Below are positions 24,713-32,473 of a stretch of 64,000 nt of DNA, piece by piece. The stretch is from Cohnella sp. OV330. Lineage in GTDB: Bacteria; Bacillota; Bacilli; Paenibacillales; Paenibacillaceae. The stretch lies in NCBI RefSeq assembly GCF_900112065.1, contig NZ_FOKE01000001.1, positions 667,308-731,307 of the forward strand, written 5' to 3'. Below the pieces are notes generated by a model, which saw only the letters and a list, made by a program, of their open reading frames with translations, did no database searches and was not told the DNA's origin. Position 1 is the first letter of the stretch. The number at the start of each line of letters is the position of its first letter. The position numbers were made by a program, and so were the translations under genes.

Positions 24713-26950
24713 TTATTCTCTAATGATCGGCACGCCTTCCGGCGCCTCGATCGCAAGCTCCCCATGCGCGTATGCAATGCGGATCGTCCCCGTGCGCACG
24801 CGGCACGCGAAGTCGAAGCGCTCCAACGCGTCCGGGATCCGCGGCGCCAGCCTGATGGCTTCCCACCCCGGAGCCGCGGGCTTCAGACCCATGATTTCTT
24901 CGATGAACAACGGAATCGGCGCGCTGGCCCACGGATGGCACAGACTGGTGTTCCACTTCTGCTCCTTGCCCCACGCCTCGAAGCAAGTCGTCGCGCCTTC
25001 TTTTACCATGTTCCCCCATGAATGTGCGTCCTCCGCCGTCAGCCTGGCGTACACGTAAGCCGTATCGCCTGCCGCCGCCAGCGCCTTCAACAGGAAGTAG
25101 GCGAAATAAACGCCGCAGTTCATATTCCTGCCCTTAAGCCAAGAGACGACGGACGCAACCGCGTCGTCAGGCACGAGCCCGAACAGCAGCGGAAGCGCGT
25201 TCGCATGCAAAGAGGCGTGCTTCGAGCCGATCGCGTCGACGAATCGCCGATTTTCCGCGTCGTAGAACGCCCGCACGAATTCGTCGCGAAACCGCTCCAG
25301 CCCGGCCGTTGATTCCTCCGAATCCGGGTCCGTCCCTAATGTCGCGCGGATGTCGGCAAGCGCCTTGCGCGCGCCGTAGTAGAAAGCGTTGACCACGTTG
25401 TGGCAGCCGGGTCCGACCGGGCGCGTGAGCGGGAAATCGTAGCCGTCGCGCAGCCCATCCGGCCAATCGACGAGGTTCCACTTGTCGCTGACGTGCTCGA
25501 GCAGCCCGCTCGCCGAGCGATAGCGATCGAAATGCCGAATCATCGCGCCGGCGATCGGCTCCATCTCGCGCAGGAAATCAAGATCTCCGCTGTGACGATA
25601 ATATTCGAGAAGCTGCATAGGCCACTGAAAAGAAAAATCGGCGATCTCCTGCATGAAGCTTCCCGGCGCCACCGCCATGCCGCCCGGGCAAATATGCCGC
25701 GCGGCGAGCGCAAAATCGGCCAGCGCCTTTTTGACCATCCGCAAATCGCCCGTCGCATACAGGTGAGCGTGCATGATTACCGTGTTGTCGCCCAGGTATT
25801 GGCCTTTTTCGCGGCTCGGGCAGTCGACGAACTGTTCCTGCGTGCCGTATTGCAAGCCGCTGCGGCATATCGTCCAGACCTGACGGAGCATCGCGTCCGA
25901 CGCGTCGAACCGGCAGGCGTCGCCGTCAAACGGATAGTGACGCACGATCGCCGCGAACGATGCCGGTCGGATCGCGGTCGGCGAGCCGATCACCTCGACA
26001 TAACGAAACGCCTTGTATTCGAAAGGCTCCAGCACGTCAAGCCCGCCCGACAGCGTCCACCATTCGCTGTACTTGCAGTTGCAGCGCATGTCGTATCGCA
26101 CATGCTCGCCGGTGTCGTCCAGCTCTTCCCCGCAGCGAATTTCCAGACGTTCGCCCGGCGCTCCGCGCGCTTCCATCGTGAACTGGCCGGTCAGTTCCGT
26201 TCCGAAATCGATCACGTAGCGTCCGGGTTCCGGATTGGCCACCGACGCGGGGGGCCGCCAATACACGGCGAGCGGCGGCGTTGATTGCAGCGCTAGGAGA
26301 TGGTCGTCATCCTCCGCCGCATGGCAAGCTTTCCATGCGTTGTCGTCGTACGCCTTCTCCCGCCAGCCGCGCTCCTCGAGCCGGCTGTCGATATGCTCGA
26401 GAAACTGCGTCCGATAACCGACCGTCTCCGCGGTGCCATCGCCGTATTGGCGGGCGACGGCATATTTCCAGGTATCGTCGCTCGCCAGCAGCAGCCGGTC
26501 GTCCGCGAACAGCTCGGCGATCATGCCCTGCCGCAAGTCGCCGCTATTGTAGGCGCGATTGATTAATCCCTGATAGTACACATGCACGGCGATCACGTTG
26601 TCGCCTGGACGCAGCCATTGCGTGACGTCCAAGCGCATGTACGGATAATGAAACGCATACCCTTGCGCGGGGCCCTGCGCGACGAACGCGCCGTTCAGGT
26701 ACAGCTTGAAATAATCGTCCGCCGAAATATCGAGCCACATCCGTTTGCCCGCGCATTCGTCCGCCCCGAGCGTAAAGACCCGGCGAACCAGCATATGCCG
26801 ATTCAGCAGCTCGACCGGGTGCTCGGGCAGGTCGAACGGCTCGAGCTCCTTATGCAGCAAATGCAGCGGCGCGAACCCGCCGAAGTCGGCGTCCTGAATC
26901 CATCTCGCCCGCCACGTCTTGGTCGTATCCAACCGAATCCGCCTCCGCAT
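24713..26950 (-). CDS. GH78 family alpha-L-rhamnosidase
   Basis: A 745-residue cytoplasmic enzyme. The N-terminal half has beta-sandwich domains (LVRRVFTLG, YFKLYLNGAFVAQGP, YRTQFLEHIDSR, FEYKAFRYVEVIG), then an alpha-barrel with the diagnostic TQEQFVDCPSREKGQYLGD carrying the catalytic acid, and SDKWNLVDWPDG. The C-terminal beta-sandwich ends with GWEAIRLAPRIPDAL. It releases L-rhamnose from rhamnogalacturonan or rhamnosides. Start uncertain: the ATG at 26950 has only a close GGAG, whereas a TTG at 26932 has GGAGG nine bases away. In the operon between the binding-protein gene and the GH105-type gene. Confidence 0.9.
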   Translation of the reverse strand: MRRRIRLDTTKTWRARWIQDADFGGFAPLHLLHKELEPFDLPEHPVELLNRHMLVRRVFTLGADECAGKRMWLDISADDYFKLYLNGAFVAQGPAQGYAFHYPYMRLDVTQWLRPGDNVIAVHVYYQGLINRAYNSGDLRQGMIAELFADDRLLLASDDTWKYAVARQYGDGTAETVGYRTQFLEHIDSRLEERGWREKAYDDNAWKACHAAEDDDHLLALQSTPPLAVYWRPPASVANPEPGRYVIDFGTELTGQFTMEARGAPGERLEIRCGEELDDTGEHVRYDMRCNCKYSEWWTLSGGLDVLEPFEYKAFRYVEVIGSPTAIRPASFAAIVRHYPFDGDACRFDASDAMLRQVWTICRSGLQYGTQEQFVDCPSREKGQYLGDNTVIMHAHLYATGDLRMVKKALADFALAARHICPGGMAVAPGSFMQEIADFSFQWPMQLLEYYRHSGDLDFLREMEPIAGAMIRHFDRYRSASGLLEHVSDKWNLVDWPDGLRDGYDFPLTRPVGPGCHNVVNAFYYGARKALADIRATLGTDPDSEESTAGLERFRDEFVRAFYDAENRRFVDAIGSKHASLHANALPLLFGLVPDDAVASVVSWLKGRNMNCGVYFAYFLLKALAAAGDTAYVYARLTAEDAHSWGNMVKEGATTCFEAWGKEQKWNTSLCHPWASAPIPLFIEEIMGLKPAAPGWEAIRLAPRIPDALERFDFACRVRTGTIRIAYAHGELAIEAPEGVPIIRE

Positions 26951-27016
26951 CTCCAGACGAAAGGGCCGTGCCGTCAGCGCTTTGCGCTGTCCGGAACGAC
27001 CCTGTCGCCTATAGGC

Positions 27017-28741
27017 TTACTTCGCCGCTTCCTTCGCGGCGTCTTGGTAAATTTGCGTTGCAGCTTGGTTGATCTTATCGAGTCCTTTTTCCTTAAGCGT
27101 CTTCTCGAGTCCTTGCCAGATACCGTCGAGCTTGGCCGGGTCCTTCTCGAGGATAAATTTCGGAAGGGTTTTGCCCCATTCGGCAATGGCGTCCGTATTG
27201 AACTTTTTCATCTCGTCCGTACCCTTGCCCGCAGTGCGCGGATAAGTCTTTTCAACGCCCTTGACGAGCAGATCGGATTGCGTTTTGGCTCCGTATTTCG
27301 CCAACGTATCGACCACGACCGGGCTCGTGGTTTTCGAGATCCAGCTTTCCGAGTATTGCCACATCGCATAATCGCCGTCCGACAGAGTGAATCCGGCACC
27401 ATAGTTGGTCGACATCTGACGGGCGTAGCCGAGGCCCACATCCTCCCAGAACGTATCCGGGTGCGTCTTGTATTGATCGACGAGCCAATCCGTCACGACA
27501 CGTTTCCCGTTCTCGACGGTATAGTGCTTGCCTTCAAATCCCCAGCCGATAAGAATTTGGTTTTCAAGCTTGAACATATCGTCGTAGAACTCGATGATGC
27601 GAGCCGGATCCTTGGCGTTTTTCGTGATCGACAGCCACATTTCGCCGCCGCGGTTTGCTTCTTTGCTTGGCGTCGCGACCATTTTCGTCTTCCCTGGCGC
27701 CACGATGTCGAACCAGACGTAGGCGTGGTCGGCCATGTTGTTGCTCTCCAGCGAGCCGTTGCAGTCGCTTCCGCCTCCGAATATGACGAGCACGCGGCCC
27801 TGGTTACATTTCGTCGTAAACTGTTCTTGCGTCTGAACGAGCGATTCGGGATCGAAGAGCCCTTCCTTGTTCATTTGGTTCAAGAATTTAAAGAAGTCGG
27901 TATAGCCTGGCTCGAAGAAGCGATATCTAGCGTTCAACTGATCGTCCACGTAATAGCCTGCAGTATTCGCGAAGCCGGCATACTGGCGTGCCGCACTATC
28001 GAAATTGTTGTATAACATATTCGCCTCGCCGAAGTTGGAGAAGCCGATGGTCTTGCCTCCTCCGATCTCCGGATTTTTTTTCGCGTAGTCCGCGACGATT
28101 TTATGGACATCTTCGAGCGTCTTAATCTGCGGATATCCGGCTTCCTTCAGAACGGCGGTTTGGATGGCGATCCATCCCTTTTGCGTGAGATCGTTCACCT
28201 TATCGGTCGGAGGCTGCAGCAGGCCGTATATTTTTCCGTCGTTTTTATCTTGAAGCAAGGACAAGTCATTATGATATGCTTTCATAATGTTAGGCCCATG
28301 TTCCTTGATGAGATCGGTCAGATCGAGTACAGCCTTCGCTTGAATATACGATTGCAGCGTGTTGTCGTGAATGTTGATGACTTCGGGGTAATCGCCTGCG
28401 GCGAGCCATACGTTCATCTTCGTCCGGAAGTCGCCGGTGATGATGTCCCATTTGATGGTGGCGCCCGTGCGCTTCGTAATTTCCTTCGCCACATCGCTGG
28501 ACCAGTTCATGTTCGGGTTGTCCGTGTTCATCGTGAACGTGAACGGCGTCTTCTCGGCCGAGGTAGCCGACGCAGACGGCTCCGCCGACGCGGAAGCGGT
28601 TCCAGAAGCGGTTGGGCTTGGACTTGGGCTCGCGCTTTGCGAGGACTCCGCGCCGTTATTGCTCTTGGAGCATGCCGTCACCAGCATGATCGCGGTCAAC
28701 AGTAAGACGCTTAACAAATTAAGCTTGCTCTTTTTCCACAT
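27017..28741 (-). CDS. Extracellular solute-binding lipoprotein (LplA-like)
   Basis: A 574-residue lipoprotein with signal peptide and lipobox LVTAC, so that C24 becomes the lipidated N-terminus. A Ser/Ala/Pro/Thr-rich linker of about 40 residues follows, then a type of large binding protein that serves LplABC/YtcQ-like importers. It captures oligosaccharides at the membrane surface for the two permeases encoded upstream. A GGAGG site precedes the ATG. Unlike the second importer in this window, here the permease genes come first and the binding-protein gene third. The ATPase of such systems is usually shared and encoded elsewhere; none is present here. Confidence 0.92.
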   Translation of the reverse strand: MWKKSKLNLLSVLLLTAIMLVTACSKSNNGAESSQSASPSPSPTASGTASASAEPSASATSAEKTPFTFTMNTDNPNMNWSSDVAKEITKRTGATIKWDIITGDFRTKMNVWLAAGDYPEVINIHDNTLQSYIQAKAVLDLTDLIKEHGPNIMKAYHNDLSLLQDKNDGKIYGLLQPPTDKVNDLTQKGWIAIQTAVLKEAGYPQIKTLEDVHKIVADYAKKNPEIGGGKTIGFSNFGEANMLYNNFDSAARQYAGFANTAGYYVDDQLNARYRFFEPGYTDFFKFLNQMNKEGLFDPESLVQTQEQFTTKCNQGRVLVIFGGGSDCNGSLESNNMADHAYVWFDIVAPGKTKMVATPSKEANRGGEMWLSITKNAKDPARIIEFYDDMFKLENQILIGWGFEGKHYTVENGKRVVTDWLVDQYKTHPDTFWEDVGLGYARQMSTNYGAGFTLSDGDYAMWQYSESWISKTTSPVVVDTLAKYGAKTQSDLLVKGVEKTYPRTAGKGTDEMKKFNTDAIAEWGKTLPKFILEKDPAKLDGIWQGLEKTLKEKGLDKINQAATQIYQDAAKEAAK

Positions 28742-28820
28742 TGTTGCGACCTCCGATTTTTTATTTGATTTATTATTTCATACCGTCCTCTTCGCTTGCT
28801 TACCGGAGTTGGCAATGAAA

Positions 28821-29702
28821 TCAGTCCTTCATAGCCCCGAGCGTCATGCCTTGAACGAAATATTTTTGCAGGAACGGATAGACGAGCAGGATCGGTACGG
28901 TAACGAGAATCGTTAACGTCGCTTTGATGGTAAGCGGCGATATAATTCGTCTCCCCACGCCGTCTCCGCCCTCCGAATTACTCGTTTCGACGGTCTGAAT
29001 CATCTTCTGCAGCTCGTATTGCAGGACGGCGAGCTTCTCGTTGCGGCTGTTGTACAGGTAGTTGTCGAACCACGAGTTCCATGCGCCGACGGCGGCATAG
29101 AGCGCGACCGTGGCCACGACCGGAAGACTGATCCACAAGATAATCTGCGTATAGACCCGAAAATCGTTCGCGCCGTCGATATGCGCCGACTCGACGAGTC
29201 CGTCGGGCAGCTGCTCGAAGAACGTTCTCATGACGAAGACGTAAAAAGCGCTCACGATGCCTGGAACGATATAAACGAGAAAGGTGTTCATCAGCCCCAA
29301 ATTCTTCATCAGCAGATAGGTGGGAATCAACCCCCCGCTGACGTACATGGTGATGATGAGGATGAAGCTGAACAGCTTGCGGAATACAAAATCCCGGCGG
29401 CTGAGCACGTATGCGAGCATCCCGCAGCAAAAGACGGTTATCACCGTATGGATCACCGTACGCAGCACGGAATTGAGCGCCGCCCTGGCAAGCTTGCCGT
29501 TCTCGAAGACATAAGCGTAATTCTCGAGCGTAAACTTACGGGGCAGCAGATACAGGCCGCCTTTCAAGGCATCCGTAGTCTCGTTAAGCGAAATGATAAG
29601 CAAATAAAGGAAGGGGTATACGGTCGATATGGCGGCGATCGCGAGCAGCACGTAGAGAAAGGCATCGACGATTCGTTCGCCCATAGTCCGGTGCAGAAGC
29701 AT
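28821..29702 (-). CDS. Carbohydrate ABC transporter permease (LplC/YtcP-like)
   Basis: About 293 residues with six membrane segments. It contains the permease EAA-like loop ESAHIDGANDFRVYTQIILWISLP, which contacts the ATPase, and the ending FLQKYFVQGMTLGAMKD, which is characteristic of the second permease of Lpl-type systems. The start at 29702 (MLLHRT) has GGAGAG nine bases upstream; a TTG 24 bases earlier is possible. Pairs with the permease encoded 41 bases upstream. Confidence 0.92.
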   Translation of the reverse strand: MLLHRTMGERIVDAFLYVLLAIAAISTVYPFLYLLIISLNETTDALKGGLYLLPRKFTLENYAYVFENGKLARAALNSVLRTVIHTVITVFCCGMLAYVLSRRDFVFRKLFSFILIITMYVSGGLIPTYLLMKNLGLMNTFLVYIVPGIVSAFYVFVMRTFFEQLPDGLVESAHIDGANDFRVYTQIILWISLPVVATVALYAAVGAWNSWFDNYLYNSRNEKLAVLQYELQKMIQTVETSNSEGGDGVGRRIISPLTIKATLTILVTVPILLVYPFLQKYFVQGMTLGAMKD

Positions 29703-29743
29703 GGTGGGATTCTCTCCAATCGTCAAGGATAAGTTCTAACCAT

Positions 29744-30715
29744 TTAAAAGAGGTTGGATTTGTATCTTCTGGCAATCGCGTTCACGATCAGCACGAGCGT
29801 CATGCTGACGACGGAATTGAAGATGCCGACGGCCGTACCGAACGAGAAGTCCCCTTCGTTCAAACCGATCCTAAGCGCCAGTATCGAGATAACCTCGGAA
29901 TATTCCGAATTGATCACGTTGCCTAGCAGGAACTGCGATTCAAAGCCGCCGGTCATCAGATAGCCGATATCGAGGATGGTCAGCAGCACCAACGTAGGAA
30001 TGATCGACGGGAGGACGATATACTTCACGCGCTGCCAGCGGCTTGCGCCGTCGACGTGCGCCGCATCGTACAGACCCGGGTCGATGCCGGAGATCGCGGC
30101 CAGGTAGATGATCGCGCCCCAGCCGAATCCTTTCCACGTCATGATGATCGTGTGCAGGGTCCAGAACCACGTGGCCTTGCCGAAGAAGAAGATCCCTTCG
30201 TCGATCCAGCCCAGCTTGATCATCAGCTCATTGACCAACCCGCCGTCCGGGGAAAGCAGCATGACGAAGATATTCGCTACGACGACCATGGACACGAAGT
30301 GCGGCAAGTAGGTCATCGTCTGAACGATCCGGACGAAGCCCTTGCTCCTCAGCTCGCTGAGGACGATGGCCAGCGCGACGGCGCAGGCGGTCCCCAATGC
30401 CAGCTGCATCGAATTCATGACGATATTGTTGCGCAAGTCCTGGAGGAAGCCGTCGTGCCCGAGCAGCGTTCGAAAATGCGTAAACCCGACCCACTTCGCG
30501 TCCAGCAAGCTCTGTCCGATATGATAATCCTTGAATGCCATAAGCCAGCCCCACAGCGGCACGAACTGGAACAGCGCCAAATGCAGCATGATCGGAACGG
30601 ACATCCATATTAGGACATGCTGTTTTTTGATTTTCTTCCAATACAGGGAAGCCCGCAACGTCTTTCTGCTGTTTATTGGAATCGGTTTCAATTCTGAAAC
30701 AGCCTTCATACTCAT
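29744..30715 (-). CDS. Carbohydrate ABC transporter permease (LplB-like)
   Basis: About 323 residues with six membrane segments, beginning with a basic cytoplasmic tail (KTLRASLYWKKIKKQHVL). It shows VPLWGWLMAFKDYHIGQSL, DLRNNIVMNSMQLALGTACAVALAIVLSE and the coupling loop YDAAHVDGASRWQRVKYIVLPSI. This is the first permease of Lpl-type oligosaccharide importers. The start at 30715 is preferred because GGAGG lies seven bases upstream; an ATG six bases earlier is too close to it. First gene of the polysaccharide operon, divergent from the ACT-MFS gene. Confidence 0.92.
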   Translation of the reverse strand: MSMKAVSELKPIPINSRKTLRASLYWKKIKKQHVLIWMSVPIMLHLALFQFVPLWGWLMAFKDYHIGQSLLDAKWVGFTHFRTLLGHDGFLQDLRNNIVMNSMQLALGTACAVALAIVLSELRSKGFVRIVQTMTYLPHFVSMVVVANIFVMLLSPDGGLVNELMIKLGWIDEGIFFFGKATWFWTLHTIIMTWKGFGWGAIIYLAAISGIDPGLYDAAHVDGASRWQRVKYIVLPSIIPTLVLLTILDIGYLMTGGFESQFLLGNVINSEYSEVISILALRIGLNEGDFSFGTAVGIFNSVVSMTLVLIVNAIARRYKSNLF

Positions 30716-30949
30716 TCCCATTCCTCCATCCTGTTGGACCTATTTTATCACCCGGCACGAACCGCTTTATATCTCTTAAAATTGTTGTTTACTAGGTGAT
30801 TTTTAAACTTCGGGGAGAATCCTTCGTGGGGGTCAAATCTGCCCCCCTAAATGATAAACCTGCCCTATAGGAAGCTTTCCGGCGCGGATGCTACAATGAA
30901 TTGACATTTTTCGGCTTTCGGCTAAAGCAGGAAAGGAGCGCATGTCCTC
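30716..30949. promoter_or_regulatory. Divergent intergenic region of polysaccharide operon and ACT-MFS gene
   Basis: About 230 bases between the two divergent start codons. On the plus strand TGCTACAAT at 30889-30897 is an extended -10 type element upstream of the ACT-MFS gene. The -35 side is not convincing. The left part is AT-rich (TTAAAATTGTTGTTTACTAGG) and may contain the promoter and activator site for the operon on the minus strand, but no clear repeat was seen. Confidence 0.4.
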
Positions 30950-32371
30950 ATGGCTACCCATATCGTTTCGTTAACGGTGAACAATCGGCCCGGCGTGCTG
31001 GCGAACGTCTCGGAGCTGTTCGGGCGGATCGGCTGCAATATCGAGAAACTGTCGGTCCGAGCCGGCAAGCAGCCGGCCGTCGCGCGGATGAAGGTGGCGG
31101 TCTCGATCGATGCCGGCAGCCTGGACGGCGTGACCGCGCGTCTGGCGGGGCTGCTCGACGTGATCCAGGTCAAGACCAAGGCGCGGCGCCATTGGCGCGA
31201 GCCGGTCGCGATCGGCCGGACCTCCGCCTTCTGGATCGTCGCCTACAGCTTGTTCATTACGCTGTTCGGCACGAATCTGCCGGCCCCGCTCTACGCGCTG
31301 TACCGGGCGCAGTGGCATTTGCCGCCGGCGGTCATGACGCTCCTGTTCGCCGCCTATGCCATCGTCGTGATTCCCGTCATCCTCGTCGCCGGGCCGTTGT
31401 CGGATCGAATCGGACGGGGCAAGCTGCTGCTCTCCGGCATCCTGTTCGCCCTGCTCGGCTCGATCTGTTTCCTCTTGGCCGACGGGCCGGTCATGCTGGT
31501 GCTGTCCCGCATGCTGCAGGGGGTGTCGGTCGGCATCATGAACGGGGTCGCGGTGGCGGCCATGACGGAGCTCGGCGGCATGCAGGCGCGGAGCCAGGCC
31601 GCTCTCGCGGGCTCCGCGGCCGTGACCGCCGGCAATGCGCTGGGCCCTGTCGTATCCGGCTTCCTGGGCGAACTCGCCGCTCATCCGACGCGCCTTCCCT
31701 TCGCGCTTCATGCGATGCTGGTCTTTCCGAGCATCGTGGGGCTCTGGCTCATCGGAAATAAAGGCGAACGGGCGCGCGGCAAAATTCGGATCCGCTTGCC
31801 GGCAGTGCCGCGGGCGATTCGTCCCGCGCTGTATGCTGCCGCGGGCACATCGTTCATCTCCTGGTCCATCATGAGCCTGGTCACTGCGATCCTCCCGGCT
31901 TACCTCCCCGATATCGTCGGCGAATCGAGCCTGATCGCTTCCGGCGTCGGGCTCGCCCTCGTTCTCGGGCTGTCCGCCTGGGCCCAGATCCGGAGCGGGC
32001 GCTACCCGCTGCTCGCCAACCTTACGGTCGGCTACCTGCTGCTCGCGACGGGTCTTGCCGTGCTTCTCGCCGCCGCGGCTGCCAAATCTCCGGCGCTGCT
32101 CGCGCTGTCCGCCGTCATGCTCGGGCTGGGCCATGGCCCCTGCTACGCCCGAAGCCTTCGCTACGTCAACGAATCCGTACCGGACGAATACCGCGGCCAG
32201 GCCGTATCGATCTATTACGGCGTGACTTATATGGGCGTCAGCCTCCCGATCCTCGGGCTCGGCATCGCCGCGCAGCGGCTCGGGCTCTTGCCCGCCATCT
32301 GTATATTCGCCGGCGTGACGGTCGGCCTGATGGCTTGGAGCTTGTACCGGTGGAAGCGGCACCTCGCCTGA
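30950..32371 (+). CDS. MFS transporter with N-terminal IlvH-like ACT domain
   Basis: A 473-residue fusion. Residues 4-75 match the ACT domain of the acetolactate synthase small subunit: HIVSLTVNNRPGVLANVSEL, IGCNIEKLSV, ARMKVAVSIDAG and LLDVIQVK. The positions equivalent to N11, G14 and N29 of E. coli IlvH, where valine-insensitive changes are known, are present as N12, G15 and N30. Residues 88-473 form a 12-segment major facilitator with the motif-A loop GPLSDRIGRGKLL. The ACT domain is on the cytoplasmic side. An amino-acid-sensing exporter is the obvious hypothesis. GGAG lies 12 bases before the ATG. The gene is flanked by terminators or divergent genes and is monocistronic. Confidence 0.85.
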   Translation: MATHIVSLTVNNRPGVLANVSELFGRIGCNIEKLSVRAGKQPAVARMKVAVSIDAGSLDGVTARLAGLLDVIQVKTKARRHWREPVAIGRTSAFWIVAYSLFITLFGTNLPAPLYALYRAQWHLPPAVMTLLFAAYAIVVIPVILVAGPLSDRIGRGKLLLSGILFALLGSICFLLADGPVMLVLSRMLQGVSVGIMNGVAVAAMTELGGMQARSQAALAGSAAVTAGNALGPVVSGFLGELAAHPTRLPFALHAMLVFPSIVGLWLIGNKGERARGKIRIRLPAVPRAIRPALYAAAGTSFISWSIMSLVTAILPAYLPDIVGESSLIASGVGLALVLGLSAWAQIRSGRYPLLANLTVGYLLLATGLAVLLAAAAAKSPALLALSAVMLGLGHGPCYARSLRYVNESVPDEYRGQAVSIYYGVTYMGVSLPILGLGIAAQRLGLLPAICIFAGVTVGLMAWSLYRWKRHLA

Positions 32372-32397
32372 CCGCATCGGACAGATCGGCCCGCCAT

Positions 32398-32448
32398 AAA
32401 AAAGAACCGCCGGATCAGCTTCGAGGCTGATGCCGGCGGTTCTTTTTC
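32398..32448. terminator. Bidirectional terminator
   Basis: AAAAAGAACCGCCGG pairs with CCGGCGGTTCTTTTT, with an inner ATCAGC/GCTGAT stem. It lies between the ACT-MFS gene (+) and the end of the giant gene (-) and has T-runs on both strands. Confidence 0.9.
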
Positions 32449-32473
32449 TTATCTTCGTTTACGGCTTATTCAC

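Noticed and set aside
30942..30952. An ATG at 30942 as the start of the ACT-MFS gene
   Set aside because: It is closer to the ribosome site but eight bases out of frame with the ACT domain.
31180..31220. Possible frameshift or assembly join between the ACT and MFS parts
   Set aside because: The frame is continuous with normal codon use, no second start or ribosome site lies at the junction, and the linker is short and basic as expected on the cytoplasmic side.
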